From positions 1 through 30,306 of the forward strand of contig JAAZMG010000224.1 in assembly GCA_012798935.1 (NCBI GenBank): a stretch of 30,306 bases of DNA, written 5' to 3'. The stretch comes from Tissierellia bacterium (GTDB taxonomy: Bacteria > Bacillota > Clostridia > Tissierellales > Tepidimicrobiaceae). This document shows positions 7,840-16,235 of this stretch, piece by piece. The translations under genes and the position numbers were made by a program. How positions within the stretch are numbered: position 1 is the stretch's first letter; every line of letters starts with the position of its first letter. A model generated the notes under the pieces. The model made no database searches, was not told the origin of the DNA, and saw nothing but the letters and a program-made list of their open reading frames with translations.

Positions 7840-8730
7840 CTAGATCTCACCTCTTGCTTTTAAATATTTAAATATTCCTTTTAAATCAAAGTTATGAGAC
7901 TTATAATTGATATTGTGTATACGAATATAGGATGTGTTTCCCTCTTCATCCTCATAATATAGTTTCGGTTTTATATTGTAGAATGTATATTTCCCAACTA
8001 TATCATTTGGAGGTTCAAATTTAGTATATATATTTAATGATTTATCTTTTTCATATTCAATTCCTGAAATATCCCTATAATCAATATCTCCTATGGAAAT
8101 ATCAAAGTACTCTTTTAACTCTTTTAGCAGTGGGGAATTAATATTCAATAATTTTATATCTCTTTTTGTTCTTTGATAAGAAGCTGATGTTCCATCAGAG
8201 GAACCACTAGAACTTAGATGTTCTATATCCTTATACTCGTTTTTATCCTTATATATTATTACCCTACCTAGATCTGTATCTAATGTACTTCCATCATCAA
8301 AGCTTACTTTAACATTATTAAGCTCAATTTCATAAAATTCTTTATCTATATCATGTAAGTTCATATCAAGGTATATAGTGTGGACAGCATATCTTCCATA
8401 TCTGTCTCCTCTTTGTTCATCATAATTATTATCGTTAAAGAATGAAAACCCGCCCCCACCAATAGGCCAATATGAAACATCAACTTTAATATTAGGTTCT
8501 TCTTCAAAGTGAATATCTATAACTTTTCTATTGTCAGATACATTGGTTATATATTTAAGCTCAAAGCCATCTACTATATTCATGTCATTGCTAGAAATAT
8601 ATTGTTCAACATACATCTTTAAAAATACAGGATTTTCTAATCTATAAGCTAGTGCAAATCCCATGGTGAAAATTAATGATAAAATTATCAACAGCAATCC
8701 AATTTTTAATATTTTTTTATTTAATTCCAT
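7840..8730 (-). CDS. Membrane-anchored extracytoplasmic protein of unknown function
   Basis: A 296-residue protein with an N-terminal membrane anchor or uncleaved signal (about residues 6-28: ILKIGLLLIILSLIFTMGFALAY) and a mostly beta-rich, charged extracytoplasmic domain. It contains a glycine-rich GGGGFSFF patch and a serine-rich linker (SSSGSSDGTSAS). No family is recognised. It has the general shape of the outer domains of the anti-sigma proteins nearby but lacks a cytosolic sigma-binding segment. The ATG at 8730 follows AGGCGGTGAG; the longer start at 8739 does not leave room for that site. It is operonic with the downstream multi-pass membrane protein. Confidence 0.65.
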   Translation of the reverse strand: MELNKKILKIGLLLIILSLIFTMGFALAYRLENPVFLKMYVEQYISSNDMNIVDGFELKYITNVSDNRKVIDIHFEEEPNIKVDVSYWPIGGGGFSFFNDNNYDEQRGDRYGRYAVHTIYLDMNLHDIDKEFYEIELNNVKVSFDDGSTLDTDLGRVIIYKDKNEYKDIEHLSSSGSSDGTSASYQRTKRDIKLLNINSPLLKELKEYFDISIGDIDYRDISGIEYEKDKSLNIYTKFEPPNDIVGKYTFYNIKPKLYYEDEEGNTSYIRIHNINYKSHNFDLKGIFKYLKARGEI

Positions 8731-8812
8731 TATACTCACCGCCTAGCTAACACATTCTTAATATAAAATCATGATTAGAGTATTCTTCACTTAATACTTT
8801 TACTTTTGTTAT

Positions 8813-8890
8813 TTATAAAAATAAATATTTTCCCGTAAAAATCAATAGCCAAGATACTAAAAAAACCTGACTAATAAGCAAATCTAACAT
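8813..8890 (-). CDS. Possible 25-residue hydrophobic peptide
   Basis: In the gene-poor stretch 8731-8985, a leftward ATG at 8890 with AGGATG upstream opens a 25-codon frame. It begins MLDLLISQVFLVSW and ends TGKYLFL, forming a single membrane-spanning segment. Such size and hydrophobicity resemble type I toxin-like peptides, but no antisense RNA or paired repeat was seen, and chance is a serious alternative in AT-rich DNA. Nothing else is evident in this stretch. Confidence 0.22.
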   Translation of the reverse strand: MLDLLISQVFLVSWLLIFTGKYLFL

Positions 8891-8985
8891 TCTTTACATC
8901 CTAATTATTAATTTAAAGTTAATCTTTTTTGACACATTTTATAAAAAATGTACAACAGTGATTTTCTATTATAAGAATTAAATCA

Positions 8986-9264
8986 TTATAAATAACTAAT
9001 TATTTTAGGCACTAGTAGTATAAAAATAACACCTATAATACTCACTAAAACAATTTTAGCTACATTTATTTTTACATCTTTTGTACTCTTATCCATTATT
9101 GCACCTATTACTATTCCAAGAATAATACCTAATCCAGCTCCAATAGCTACATTATTAAATAGTACTCCAAATGCTGCACCAAATACTAATCCAATTCCAA
9201 TTCCAGTACCCAGATATTTGTTTTGATTATTTCGTTTTTCATTATTATTGTTTTTGTCAGACAT
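8986..9264 (-). CDS. Glycine-zipper membrane protein
   Basis: A 92-residue protein that begins with a polar, asparagine-rich leader (SDKNNNNEKRNNQNKY). A glycine-zipper double helix follows (LGTGIGIGLVFGAAFGVLF and VAIGAGLGIILGIVIGAIM), then a C-terminal hydrophobic helix (VLVSIIGVIFILLVPKII). It is probably a small integral membrane protein; such glycine-zipper proteins are common and mostly uncharacterised. The ATG at 9264 follows a perfect AGGAGG, so the longer frame from 9288 is rejected. It appears monocistronic, and no clear terminator is seen after it. Confidence 0.65.
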   Translation of the reverse strand: MSDKNNNNEKRNNQNKYLGTGIGIGLVFGAAFGVLFNNVAIGAGLGIILGIVIGAIMDKSTKDVKINVAKIVLVSIIGVIFILLVPKIISYL

Positions 9265-9324
9265 ACTCAACCTCCTCGGACTGCACATTTTACTACAAAT
9301 GTATATTTCACCTTATACCTAAAA

Positions 9325-10074
9325 TCATATCTCCAAAACCACAGGACAATGGTCACTTCCCATTATTTCCGAATGAATTTGTGCATCCTTTAATCTATCC
9401 TTTAATCTTTCTGATACAATAAAGTAATCAATTCTCCAGCCAGCATTTCTTTCCCTGGCTCTTGTAATATAAGACCACCAAGTATATGCATCTTCCTTAT
9501 CTGGATAAAAATATCTAAAGGTGTCTATGAAACCAGAACCCAATAGTTTTGTCATCTTTCCCCGTTCTTCATCTGTAAAACCTGCATTTTTTTTATTGCT
9601 TGACGGGTTTTTTAAATCTATTTCTTTATGGGCTACATTTAAATCTCCACATAGAATTACAGGTTTAATAAAATCTAGCTCCTTTAAGTAATTTCTAAAA
9701 TCATCTTCCCAATTCATTCTATAATCAAGCCTTGCCAGCTCTCTTTGAGAATTTGGTGTATATACATTTACTAAATAAAAATCTTCAAATTCTAAAGTAA
9801 TAACCCTACCCTCATTGTCATGTTCCTCTATTCCTAATCCATATTTAACAGATAAAGGCTTGTCCTTAGTAAATACAGCTGTACCTGAATAACCTTTTTT
9901 CTTTGCATAATTCCAGTATTGATAGTAGTTTCTCAAGTCTAAATCTATTTGTCCTTCTTGTAATTTGATTTCTTGAACACAGAATATATCTGCATCCACA
10001 TCTTCAAAATAATCTAAAAATCCTTTTTTTACACAAGCTCTAAGTCCATTAACATTCCAAGAAACTAATCTCAT
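9325..10074 (-). CDS. exoA: Exodeoxyribonuclease III / AP endonuclease
   Basis: A 249-residue ExoIII-family enzyme that cleaves DNA at abasic sites and removes 3' blocking groups in base excision repair. Visible motifs are LVSWNVNGLRA near the start, FCVQEIKLQ (metal-binding Glu), the catalytic GDLNVAH, RIDYFIVSERL and the terminal GSDHCPV catalytic Asp-His pair. Length matches the family (about 250). The start is taken at 10074, six bases after GGAGG; the earlier ATGs at 10089 and 10080 overlap that site. It lies two bases downstream of trkH, with its ribosome binding site inside the end of that gene. It is therefore probably cotranscribed with the potassium uptake genes, though no functional link is evident. 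Confidence 0.95.
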   Translation of the reverse strand: MRLVSWNVNGLRACVKKGFLDYFEDVDADIFCVQEIKLQEGQIDLDLRNYYQYWNYAKKKGYSGTAVFTKDKPLSVKYGLGIEEHDNEGRVITLEFEDFYLVNVYTPNSQRELARLDYRMNWEDDFRNYLKELDFIKPVILCGDLNVAHKEIDLKNPSSNKKNAGFTDEERGKMTKLLGSGFIDTFRYFYPDKEDAYTWWSYITRARERNAGWRIDYFIVSERLKDRLKDAQIHSEIMGSDHCPVVLEI

Positions 10075-10076
10075 CT

Positions 10077-11570
10077 TCATCTCCTCCATAATTTTCTTAA
10101 CTTAAACCTTCCCTTATTCGATAGCATTTCTTTTCTCCAGGTGTTAGGCGAAAATAATACAATTATAGTAAATAATTCTAATCTACCTAATAGCATAAAC
10201 AAAGATAATAATAATTTGCCAGGATAACTAAATTGGCTATAAGTTTTAGAAGGCCCTACAAATCCAAGACCTGGTCCAATGTTCCCAAGGGTTGCTGCCA
10301 CTGCACTTGCTGAACTTTCAAAATCAATTCCTTCCAATGAAATAACAATTGTGCCAAGTATGAATATAATCATATACAATGCAAAAAAACTAGATATACC
10401 TGCCACTGTCTCATTTGGAACTATTTTATCCCCAATCTTTATTGGTATCATTGCCCTAGGATGAAATATCTTAGCAAATTCTCTTTTAACCAATTTTAAC
10501 AGTACCAGTATTCTTATAACCTTAATTCCACCTGCTGTTGAACCAGCAGAACTGCCAATAAACATAAGTAAAAAAAGAATTGCTTTACTAAAAGTAGGCC
10601 ACTTATCAAAATCCACTGTAGAATAACCCGTAGTGGTAATAATAGATCCTACTTGGAAAAAAGAATCTCTTAAAGAGAACCCCCAATTATGATATATTGT
10701 TTTATTTATATTTAGTGCAATCAAAACAACGGATACAATTATAATACCCAAGTATAGCCTTAATTCCCCATTTCTTGCGACTTCTCTCCATTTGCCTTTA
10801 TAGAGAAAATAGTATAGTGAAAAATTTACCCCTGATAAAATCATAAATATACCTATTATCAAATGAATATAGGTGCTATCATAAGCACCTATACTAGCAT
10901 TTTTTATACCAAATCCACCAGTACCTACTGTTCCAAAAGTATGAAGGGCAGAGTCAAACAAGGACATCCCACCAAATAATAATAGTATTAATTCTGTAAT
11001 AGTAATTATCACATATGTGATATATAAAACCTTTGCAGTATCCCTAACCTTTGGTACGATTCTATCCGGAGCAGGTCCTGGACTTTCTACCTTGAAAATT
11101 TGAAATCCTCCTACACCTAAAGTAGGTATAATAGCAATAGTGAAAACTAATATTCCCATTCCACCTACCCAATGGGTAAAAGATCTCCAAAATAATATTC
11201 CCTTAGGAAGAACTTCTACATTGTCAACAATTGTAGCCCCTGTAGTTGTAAATCCAGATACAGTTTCAAAAAATGCATCTATCCAAGATGGAATACTTCC
11301 AGAAAACACAAAGGGTAAGGAGCCAAAAAAAGATATTAAAATCCAGCCAAACACAACAATAGCTAGTCCTTCTTTTGCCTTTATCCCATTTTTATAATTA
11401 AAACTTTTACTCATAATAAATCCTATAATGCCAGTTATAAGAATACTAATAAAAAAAGCCGTACTATCATCTTGATTATAATATAAAGATACCAAAAGAG
11501 AGGGAATCATCAATCCAGCCTCTACTGTAAGCAGATTCCCTAATACTCTAATTACCGTTCCATAACTCAC
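10077..11570 (-). CDS. trkH: TrkH/KtrB-family potassium uptake channel subunit
   Basis: A 497-residue membrane protein of the Trk/Ktr superfamily. It has the four pore-loop repeats expected for K+ selectivity, seen as SGFTTTGATI, GTVGTGGFG, ITTTGYSTVDF and TLGNIGPGLGF, plus the gating-loop region GSSAGSTAGGIK. Length and the leading helices fit TrkH more than the shorter KtrB. Start is the GTG at 11570, eight bases after GGAGG. It overlaps the end of trkA by 23 bases, so the regulatory and membrane subunits are translationally linked. The complex imports K+ and is gated by nucleotides bound to TrkA. Confidence 0.95.
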   Translation of the reverse strand: MSYGTVIRVLGNLLTVEAGLMIPSLLVSLYYNQDDSTAFFISILITGIIGFIMSKSFNYKNGIKAKEGLAIVVFGWILISFFGSLPFVFSGSIPSWIDAFFETVSGFTTTGATIVDNVEVLPKGILFWRSFTHWVGGMGILVFTIAIIPTLGVGGFQIFKVESPGPAPDRIVPKVRDTAKVLYITYVIITITELILLLFGGMSLFDSALHTFGTVGTGGFGIKNASIGAYDSTYIHLIIGIFMILSGVNFSLYYFLYKGKWREVARNGELRLYLGIIIVSVVLIALNINKTIYHNWGFSLRDSFFQVGSIITTTGYSTVDFDKWPTFSKAILFLLMFIGSSAGSTAGGIKVIRILVLLKLVKREFAKIFHPRAMIPIKIGDKIVPNETVAGISSFFALYMIIFILGTIVISLEGIDFESSASAVAATLGNIGPGLGFVGPSKTYSQFSYPGKLLLSLFMLLGRLELFTIIVLFSPNTWRKEMLSNKGRFKLRKLWRR

Positions 11571-12927
11571 TAAATATTCCTCCCTTATTAGATTTTATCA
11601 TTTTTTTAAATGTTGGCATATTTGATGCTAAAGAAAATGCAACTATTCTATCACCTTTATGGATAACAGTATTTCCTTTAGGAATTATTACTTCTCCTTT
11701 ATGAAGAATTGCTCCAATAATTATACCTTTTGGCAATCCTAATTCAGATAAAGGTTTACCAACAATAGGTAAATCTTCAGTTGCAATTACCTCTGTAACC
11801 TCCCCTTCCCCTCCTAAAAGGAGAGATACAGATACTACCTTCCCACCTCTTATAATTTTTAATATATCACTAGCTGTAATATTAATAGGGTTTAAGGCTA
11901 TATCAATATCTAATTTATCTATTATATGAACATAATTAGGTCTACTTATCTTTGCAATAGTCTTATTTACTCCTGACTGTTTAGCTACTAAAGCCATTAA
12001 AAGATTTTGTTCATCAAAATCTGTTGCCCCTATAAATGCATCCATAGAGGCTAAATCTTCTTCCTCTAAAAGATTTATATCCGTCCCATCTCCGTGAATT
12101 ATCATAGTATGATTAAGTTTTTCAACTAAATATTGGCATCGACTTTTATCTTTTTCTATTACTACTACATTTACATTGGATTCTTCTAACCTTTGAGCTA
12201 AATAATACCCAATTTTACCTCCACCTAGAATCATTACCTTTTTAGTATGCCTTTTTTCCATATTGATTCCAAGTCTTTCACCTAATTTTTTAATAATTTT
12301 ACTTTTACCTATTACATGGATTACATCATATTCTATTAATTTTGTAGAGCCATTGGGGATTATTAGATCTCCCTCCCTAGATATAGCTGTAATAAGTATT
12401 CCTTCTAAACCTTCTATATCCTTAATCTTTCTCCCAACAAAACCCTCTATATTTCCTATATTAAAATCAACCATTAAAACTTTACCCTTAACAAAATCAT
12501 CTGAATAAAAATTATATTTTTTTAGTAAATATCTTTCTATTTCAATGGCAGTAGTTAAATCGGGGTTGATAATATAATCTATTCCCATTTCACTTTTTAC
12601 AAAATCCAATTGTTCCACAAACTCTGGATTTCTAATCCTTGCTATAGTTTTTTTACATTTTAACTTCTTTGCTAAAGAACAAATTAAAGTATTTGTTTCG
12701 TCACTATCTGTTGTTGCTATAAGTAGATCATAAGTTTGAATATCTAATTCCTTTAAAGCTCCAATTTGAATACCATTTCCTACTACAGTCAATACATCTA
12801 AATGATCGTTTACTCTTTCTAAAGTTTTAAAATCTATATCTACTAAAGTAACATCTATATCTTCTTTATCCATTAATTCTGCTAGTTTATATCCTAATTT
12901 ACCAGCACCAACAATCATTACTTTCAC
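11548..12927 (-). CDS. trkA: TrkA potassium uptake regulatory protein
   Basis: A 459-residue cytosolic protein with two tandem RCK units. The first TrkA_N Rossmann fold begins MKVMIVGAGKLGYKLAEL and the second begins near residue 228 with KVMILGGGKIGYYLAQ. Each is followed by a TrkA_C domain (about 145-220 and 370-455). It binds NAD(H) or ATP/ADP and gates the TrkH channel. The GTG at 12927 is preferred: AGGAG lies nine bases upstream and the protein then starts in the family's usual place. The ATG at 12936 abuts that site. It is the first gene of a trkA-trkH-exoA operon. Confidence 0.94.
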   Translation of the reverse strand: MKVMIVGAGKLGYKLAELMDKEDIDVTLVDIDFKTLERVNDHLDVLTVVGNGIQIGALKELDIQTYDLLIATTDSDETNTLICSLAKKLKCKKTIARIRNPEFVEQLDFVKSEMGIDYIINPDLTTAIEIERYLLKKYNFYSDDFVKGKVLMVDFNIGNIEGFVGRKIKDIEGLEGILITAISREGDLIIPNGSTKLIEYDVIHVIGKSKIIKKLGERLGINMEKRHTKKVMILGGGKIGYYLAQRLEESNVNVVVIEKDKSRCQYLVEKLNHTMIIHGDGTDINLLEEEDLASMDAFIGATDFDEQNLLMALVAKQSGVNKTIAKISRPNYVHIIDKLDIDIALNPINITASDILKIIRGGKVVSVSLLLGGEGEVTEVIATEDLPIVGKPLSELGLPKGIIIGAILHKGEVIIPKGNTVIHKGDRIVAFSLASNMPTFKKMIKSNKGGIFSELWNGN

Positions 12928-13231
12928 TATTATCATCTCCTAAATAAATATACATATAGCATTATTATAACAGTTTTAAAAAATTTATATAGGTTTAATA
13001 TAATACATTTTTATGAAATTATAGTAATGATTTGTGGATAAGCTGTATTTAACTACTACTTTGTTTGAATAAACTGTGGATAAACCGTGAAGTTGTTGAT
13101 AAAATTTCTTTTATAAAGTCAATTTTGATATAGATAATTTCTATTGGATATGCTTTTATTTTTATGATAGCCTAAGTTAGAGGGTGTTATAGTTTTATAA
13201 TTTAAATCTAATAAGAAAGGAAGAGAGATAA
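12928..13231. other. Intergenic region with three DnaA-box-like sites
   Basis: Between divergent trkA (-) and a TDT transporter (+). TGTGGATAA occurs exactly at 13033-13041 and 13075-13083, and TGTTGATAA (one mismatch) at 13094-13102, all in the same orientation. TTATCCACA/TGTGGATAA is the consensus DnaA box. No dnaA, dnaN or other origin gene is near, so this is not likely oriC. DnaA-controlled transcription or DnaA titration are alternatives. Confidence 0.55.
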
Positions 13232-14170
13232 ATGTATCAAATTATTAAAAAATTACCAGTACCAATTGTTGCTCTAATGTTAGCCTTAGCAGCTACTGGA
13301 AATTTAGTATTCTCTTATGGCAATGTATATAGAAATATTTTTGGTATATTATCAGCAATTATTTTAGTTTTAGTTTTGATAAAAATTATTAAATATCCAA
13401 AGAAAGTAGTCCAAAGTTTAGATAATCCTGTAGTTGCTAGTGTTTTCCCTGCCTTTTCTATGGGAATTATGCTTTTATCTACTTATGTTAAACCATTTGC
13501 AGCATCATTGGCATTTGGCATATGGATCGTAGGACTAATTCTTCACATTATTTTAATTATTTTCTTTACTATAAAATATATGTTTAATTTTAATATCAAA
13601 AAGGTTTTTCCAAGCTGGTTCATTGTTTATGTAGGAATAGTAGTAGGATCTGTAACTGCTCCAGCTTTTGATATGCAAAATATTGGACAAATCCTATTTT
13701 GGTTTGGATTTGCATCTTACTTAGTATTGTTACCAATTGTTCTTAATAGGGTTTTTAAAGTTAAGGAAATTCCAGAACCAGCATTACCTACAATTGTAAT
13801 TTTCTCTGCACCTGCTAGTCTCTGCTTAGCAGGATATATGAATTCATTTCAAGATAAAAATATGTTCATAGTTTGGTTATTAGTAATTTTATCACAATTT
13901 ACCCTATTATGTGTATTGTCACAATTACCTAAATTATTAAAACTAAAATTTTATCCAAGTTATTCAGCTTTTACATTCCCACTAGTTATTAGTGCAATTT
14001 CTATTAAATTAACCAATGGTTTTTTAATCAATGCAGGAAAGCCAGTGGCTATACTAAAATATATTGTAAAATTTGAAGAACTACTAGCAGTTATAATTGT
14101 ACTTTATGTATTGCTAAGATATATGGAATTTTTGTTTTCTAAATCCAATACAACTAAACAATATAATTAA
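13232..14170 (+). CDS. TDT-family (TehA/SLAC1-like) transporter
   Basis: A 312-residue integral membrane protein with about ten helices, the size and arrangement of the tellurite-resistance/dicarboxylate transporter (TDT, PF03595-like) family. Family features include the opening PVPIVALMLALAATGNL, a central PSWFIVYVGIVVGSVTAPAF and FSAPASLCLAGYMNSF. Members move dicarboxylates, sulfite or other anions; the substrate here cannot be read from sequence. The start has an AAGGAAGAG site. It is single-gene, ends at a bidirectional terminator, and its promoter probably lies in the region carrying the DnaA-box-like sites. Confidence 0.82.
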   Translation: MYQIIKKLPVPIVALMLALAATGNLVFSYGNVYRNIFGILSAIILVLVLIKIIKYPKKVVQSLDNPVVASVFPAFSMGIMLLSTYVKPFAASLAFGIWIVGLILHIILIIFFTIKYMFNFNIKKVFPSWFIVYVGIVVGSVTAPAFDMQNIGQILFWFGFASYLVLLPIVLNRVFKVKEIPEPALPTIVIFSAPASLCLAGYMNSFQDKNMFIVWLLVILSQFTLLCVLSQLPKLLKLKFYPSYSAFTFPLVISAISIKLTNGFLINAGKPVAILKYIVKFEELLAVIIVLYVLLRYMEFLFSKSNTTKQYN

Positions 14171-14173
14171 TAA

Positions 14174-14209
14174 ATAAAATACCACCAAATTAGCTGGTGG
14201 TATTTTATT
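14174..14209. terminator. Bidirectional terminator between convergent genes
   Basis: AATAAAATACCACCA pairs with TGGTGGTATTTTATT around a seven-base loop, with A- and T-rich flanks on both strands. It overlaps the last two bases of the leftward gene ending at 14208. Confidence 0.85.
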
Positions 14210-14672
14210 ATTTTATCTCAACTTGTCCATCTTCTATCAATTTTTCAGCAACCCATTCTGCAACTTTTCCTGTTATCTCCACACAATGTCTTTTTCTTTC
14301 AGGACTTTTAAAATTATCTCCTGCCCATTGTCTAGTAATAACCCTACAACAAGTTGAACCATATTCTTTCTTAATAAAATCATGTAAATCTGCTGCCATT
14401 GGGAACATCTTTTCATTCATAGGCTCTCCATGTACCCTGCCATAGACCATACCAAGGGCCATTTGTCCACCACTTACTGCACCACATAAACATCCTGATT
14501 TGCCCAAACCTATTGGAAATCCTGAGGCCATTTTGACAACATCATCATCATAAGGTTTTCCAAGTAAGTTATTGATAGTATGAGCTACTGCCTCTGAACA
14601 GAAAAACTCTCCTCTTTCAAAATATCCTTCAGCTTCTTTTTTAACTGCCTCTAACAATTGTTCTTTTGTCAT
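14208..14672 (-). CDS. C_GCAxxG_C_C family putative redox-active protein
   Basis: A 154-residue protein with the cysteine layout that names the family: Cys25 in FFCSEAV, GCLCGAVSGG (Cys61, Cys63), Cys108-Cys109 in GSTCCRVI, and Cys130 near the C-terminus. The spacing and the glycine-rich centre match PF09719-type proteins, often annotated as putative redox-active or metal-binding. The function is not established. It is cytosolic, with no signal peptide. The start at 14672 follows a strong AGGGGG site. It appears monocistronic and shares a terminator with the TDT transporter, but convergence alone implies no functional link. Confidence 0.88.
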   Translation of the reverse strand: MTKEQLLEAVKKEAEGYFERGEFFCSEAVAHTINNLLGKPYDDDVVKMASGFPIGLGKSGCLCGAVSGGQMALGMVYGRVHGEPMNEKMFPMAADLHDFIKKEYGSTCCRVITRQWAGDNFKSPERKRHCVEITGKVAEWVAEKLIEDGQVEIK

Positions 14673-14838
14673 ATATTATACCCCCTAAATTCTACTCATA
14701 TTAATTTTATGATAAAACGTCGGTTAAAACCAATTGATATTCACTATAATATATTTTTTACTATAGATAAATTTAATTAATTCCTTTCAGCCATTTCTTG
14801 TTAAAAAATAGGGGTTCCAATATAAATTGTTAGATTAT

Positions 14839-15990
14839 TTATCTCAAATCACTAAACACTATTTCCACTTGTTTCTCTTTACCATTTCTAATAATACTTA
14901 ATTTTGCCTTATCACCTTTTTCATATTTATAAAGTGCCTTTTTTAACTGATTCATATTTTTAATCTGTTGATCGTCAATTTTTGTTATTATATCTCCATT
15001 TATTAGCCCTGCTTTACTTGCTGGTGAGTTTGATACTACTTCAATAATAATTACTCCCTCATCAGCACTCAAATCTACTCTTAATTGTCTCTCATATAAC
15101 TCTACTTCTACTCCTGTTATTCCTATAAATACGGTTTCGTAAGTTCCCTTTTTAATTACTTGGTCGATTATTGGCTTTACTATATTTATGGGTATGGAAA
15201 ATCCCAGACCTTCTGCAGTAGTTATTTTAGCAGTATTTATCCCTACTACTTCTCCCTTGCCATTTAATAAGGGTCCTCCACTGTTTCCAGGATTAATGGA
15301 TGCATCTGTTTGAATCAAATCTTCTATTATATTGCTTTCATCTATTTTTATAGTCCTATGAAGACCACTAATAATGCCTGAAGTTACAGTCCTTTCAAAT
15401 TCTAAACCTAAAGGATTTCCTATGGCTATAGCTATTTCACCTACTTCTAGCTTATCTGAATCCCCTAATGTGGCAACTGGTAAACCATTTGCATCTACCT
15501 TGACCATAGCTAAATCTAAAGTTGGATCATACCATAATACTTTACCAGGTTTTTCGCCTCCATCTTCAAATAGTACTGTTATTTCCTTAGCCTTCCCATC
15601 TCCAATAACATGAGAGTTTGTAAGTATATATCCATTACTATCTACTATTACTCCAGAGCCTACTCCATCTACCTCCTGTTCCATAAAACCATACCTTTGA
15701 ACCTTCACTGTAGTTATTCCAACTACACTACTCATAGATTTCTTGGCTGCTACAGACACAATAGAACTAGTGTCACTATTAATGCTATATGTTTTTTCCG
15801 TATCATAAGACTGGGTTGTTTCACTATCCCCAGTCAAATTATTCCCATAAACATAATTAGATAATATATATGGGGATATTAAACCTCCAATTAGGGAAGC
15901 TACTAAGGCTATGGCAAGGTAAGAAATAAATCTTCCACCTTTTGACCTTTTCTTTTCATTTTTTACATTATCCATAAATTGAGTATCCAT
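14839..15990 (-). CDS. htrA: HtrA/DegP-like membrane-anchored serine protease
   Basis: A 383-residue HtrA protease. A cytosolic basic N-terminus is followed by one membrane helix (about 22-42), then a trypsin-like domain with the triad His127 (TNSHV), Asp159 (DPTLDLAMV) and Ser237 (NPGNSGGP), and a PDZ domain at about 290-380 (GVIIIEVVSNSPASKAGLINGDII). It degrades or refolds misfolded exported proteins at the outer face of the membrane. The start has a perfect AGGAGG. It is divergent from a cssRS two-component pair, as htrB is in Bacillus subtilis, and is therefore probably induced by CssR. No clear terminator follows. Confidence 0.95.
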   Translation of the reverse strand: MDTQFMDNVKNEKKRSKGGRFISYLAIALVASLIGGLISPYILSNYVYGNNLTGDSETTQSYDTEKTYSINSDTSSIVSVAAKKSMSSVVGITTVKVQRYGFMEQEVDGVGSGVIVDSNGYILTNSHVIGDGKAKEITVLFEDGGEKPGKVLWYDPTLDLAMVKVDANGLPVATLGDSDKLEVGEIAIAIGNPLGLEFERTVTSGIISGLHRTIKIDESNIIEDLIQTDASINPGNSGGPLLNGKGEVVGINTAKITTAEGLGFSIPINIVKPIIDQVIKKGTYETVFIGITGVEVELYERQLRVDLSADEGVIIIEVVSNSPASKAGLINGDIITKIDDQQIKNMNQLKKALYKYEKGDKAKLSIIRNGKEKQVEIVFSDLR

Positions 15991-16058
15991 TTTAACTCCT
16001 CCTTAGAATTTGTATATTATATTTATAGATTAATAAATAATTGTAAAAAAAATATGTA

Positions 16059-16103
16059 TGAAATATGTTTTTGTTGTGAAATTACCTATTTCATTTTTCA
16101 CAA
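16059..16103. promoter_or_regulatory. Candidate CssR operator region between htrA and cssR
   Basis: An inverted repeat, TTGTGAAA (16074-16081) and TTTCACAA (16096-16103), lies in the divergent intergenic region. Further half-site-like copies are TGAAA at 16059 and TTTCA at 16089, seven bases before the next TTTCA. The position suits a shared operator; identity as a CssR site is inferred. Confidence 0.4.
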
Positions 16104-16235
16104 TTTCCCATAATTTTTTCATATAGATACCGTATTTTTGTTGCATAATATTATATAGATTAATACTTATGAAAGATTCTTTTATTTTTGTTATAATAAT
16201 TTTAAAGAACAGTTGATTTATGAGGGGAGATATAT

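Noticed and set aside
8934..8951. Terminator after the glycine-zipper gene
   Set aside because: ACATTTT-ATAA-AAAATGT can pair, but the stem is nearly all A-T and no T-run follows on the minus strand.
12928..13231. Chromosomal replication origin
   Set aside because: DnaA boxes are present, but no dnaA, dnaN, recF, gyrase or rpmH genes and no obvious unwinding element accompany them.
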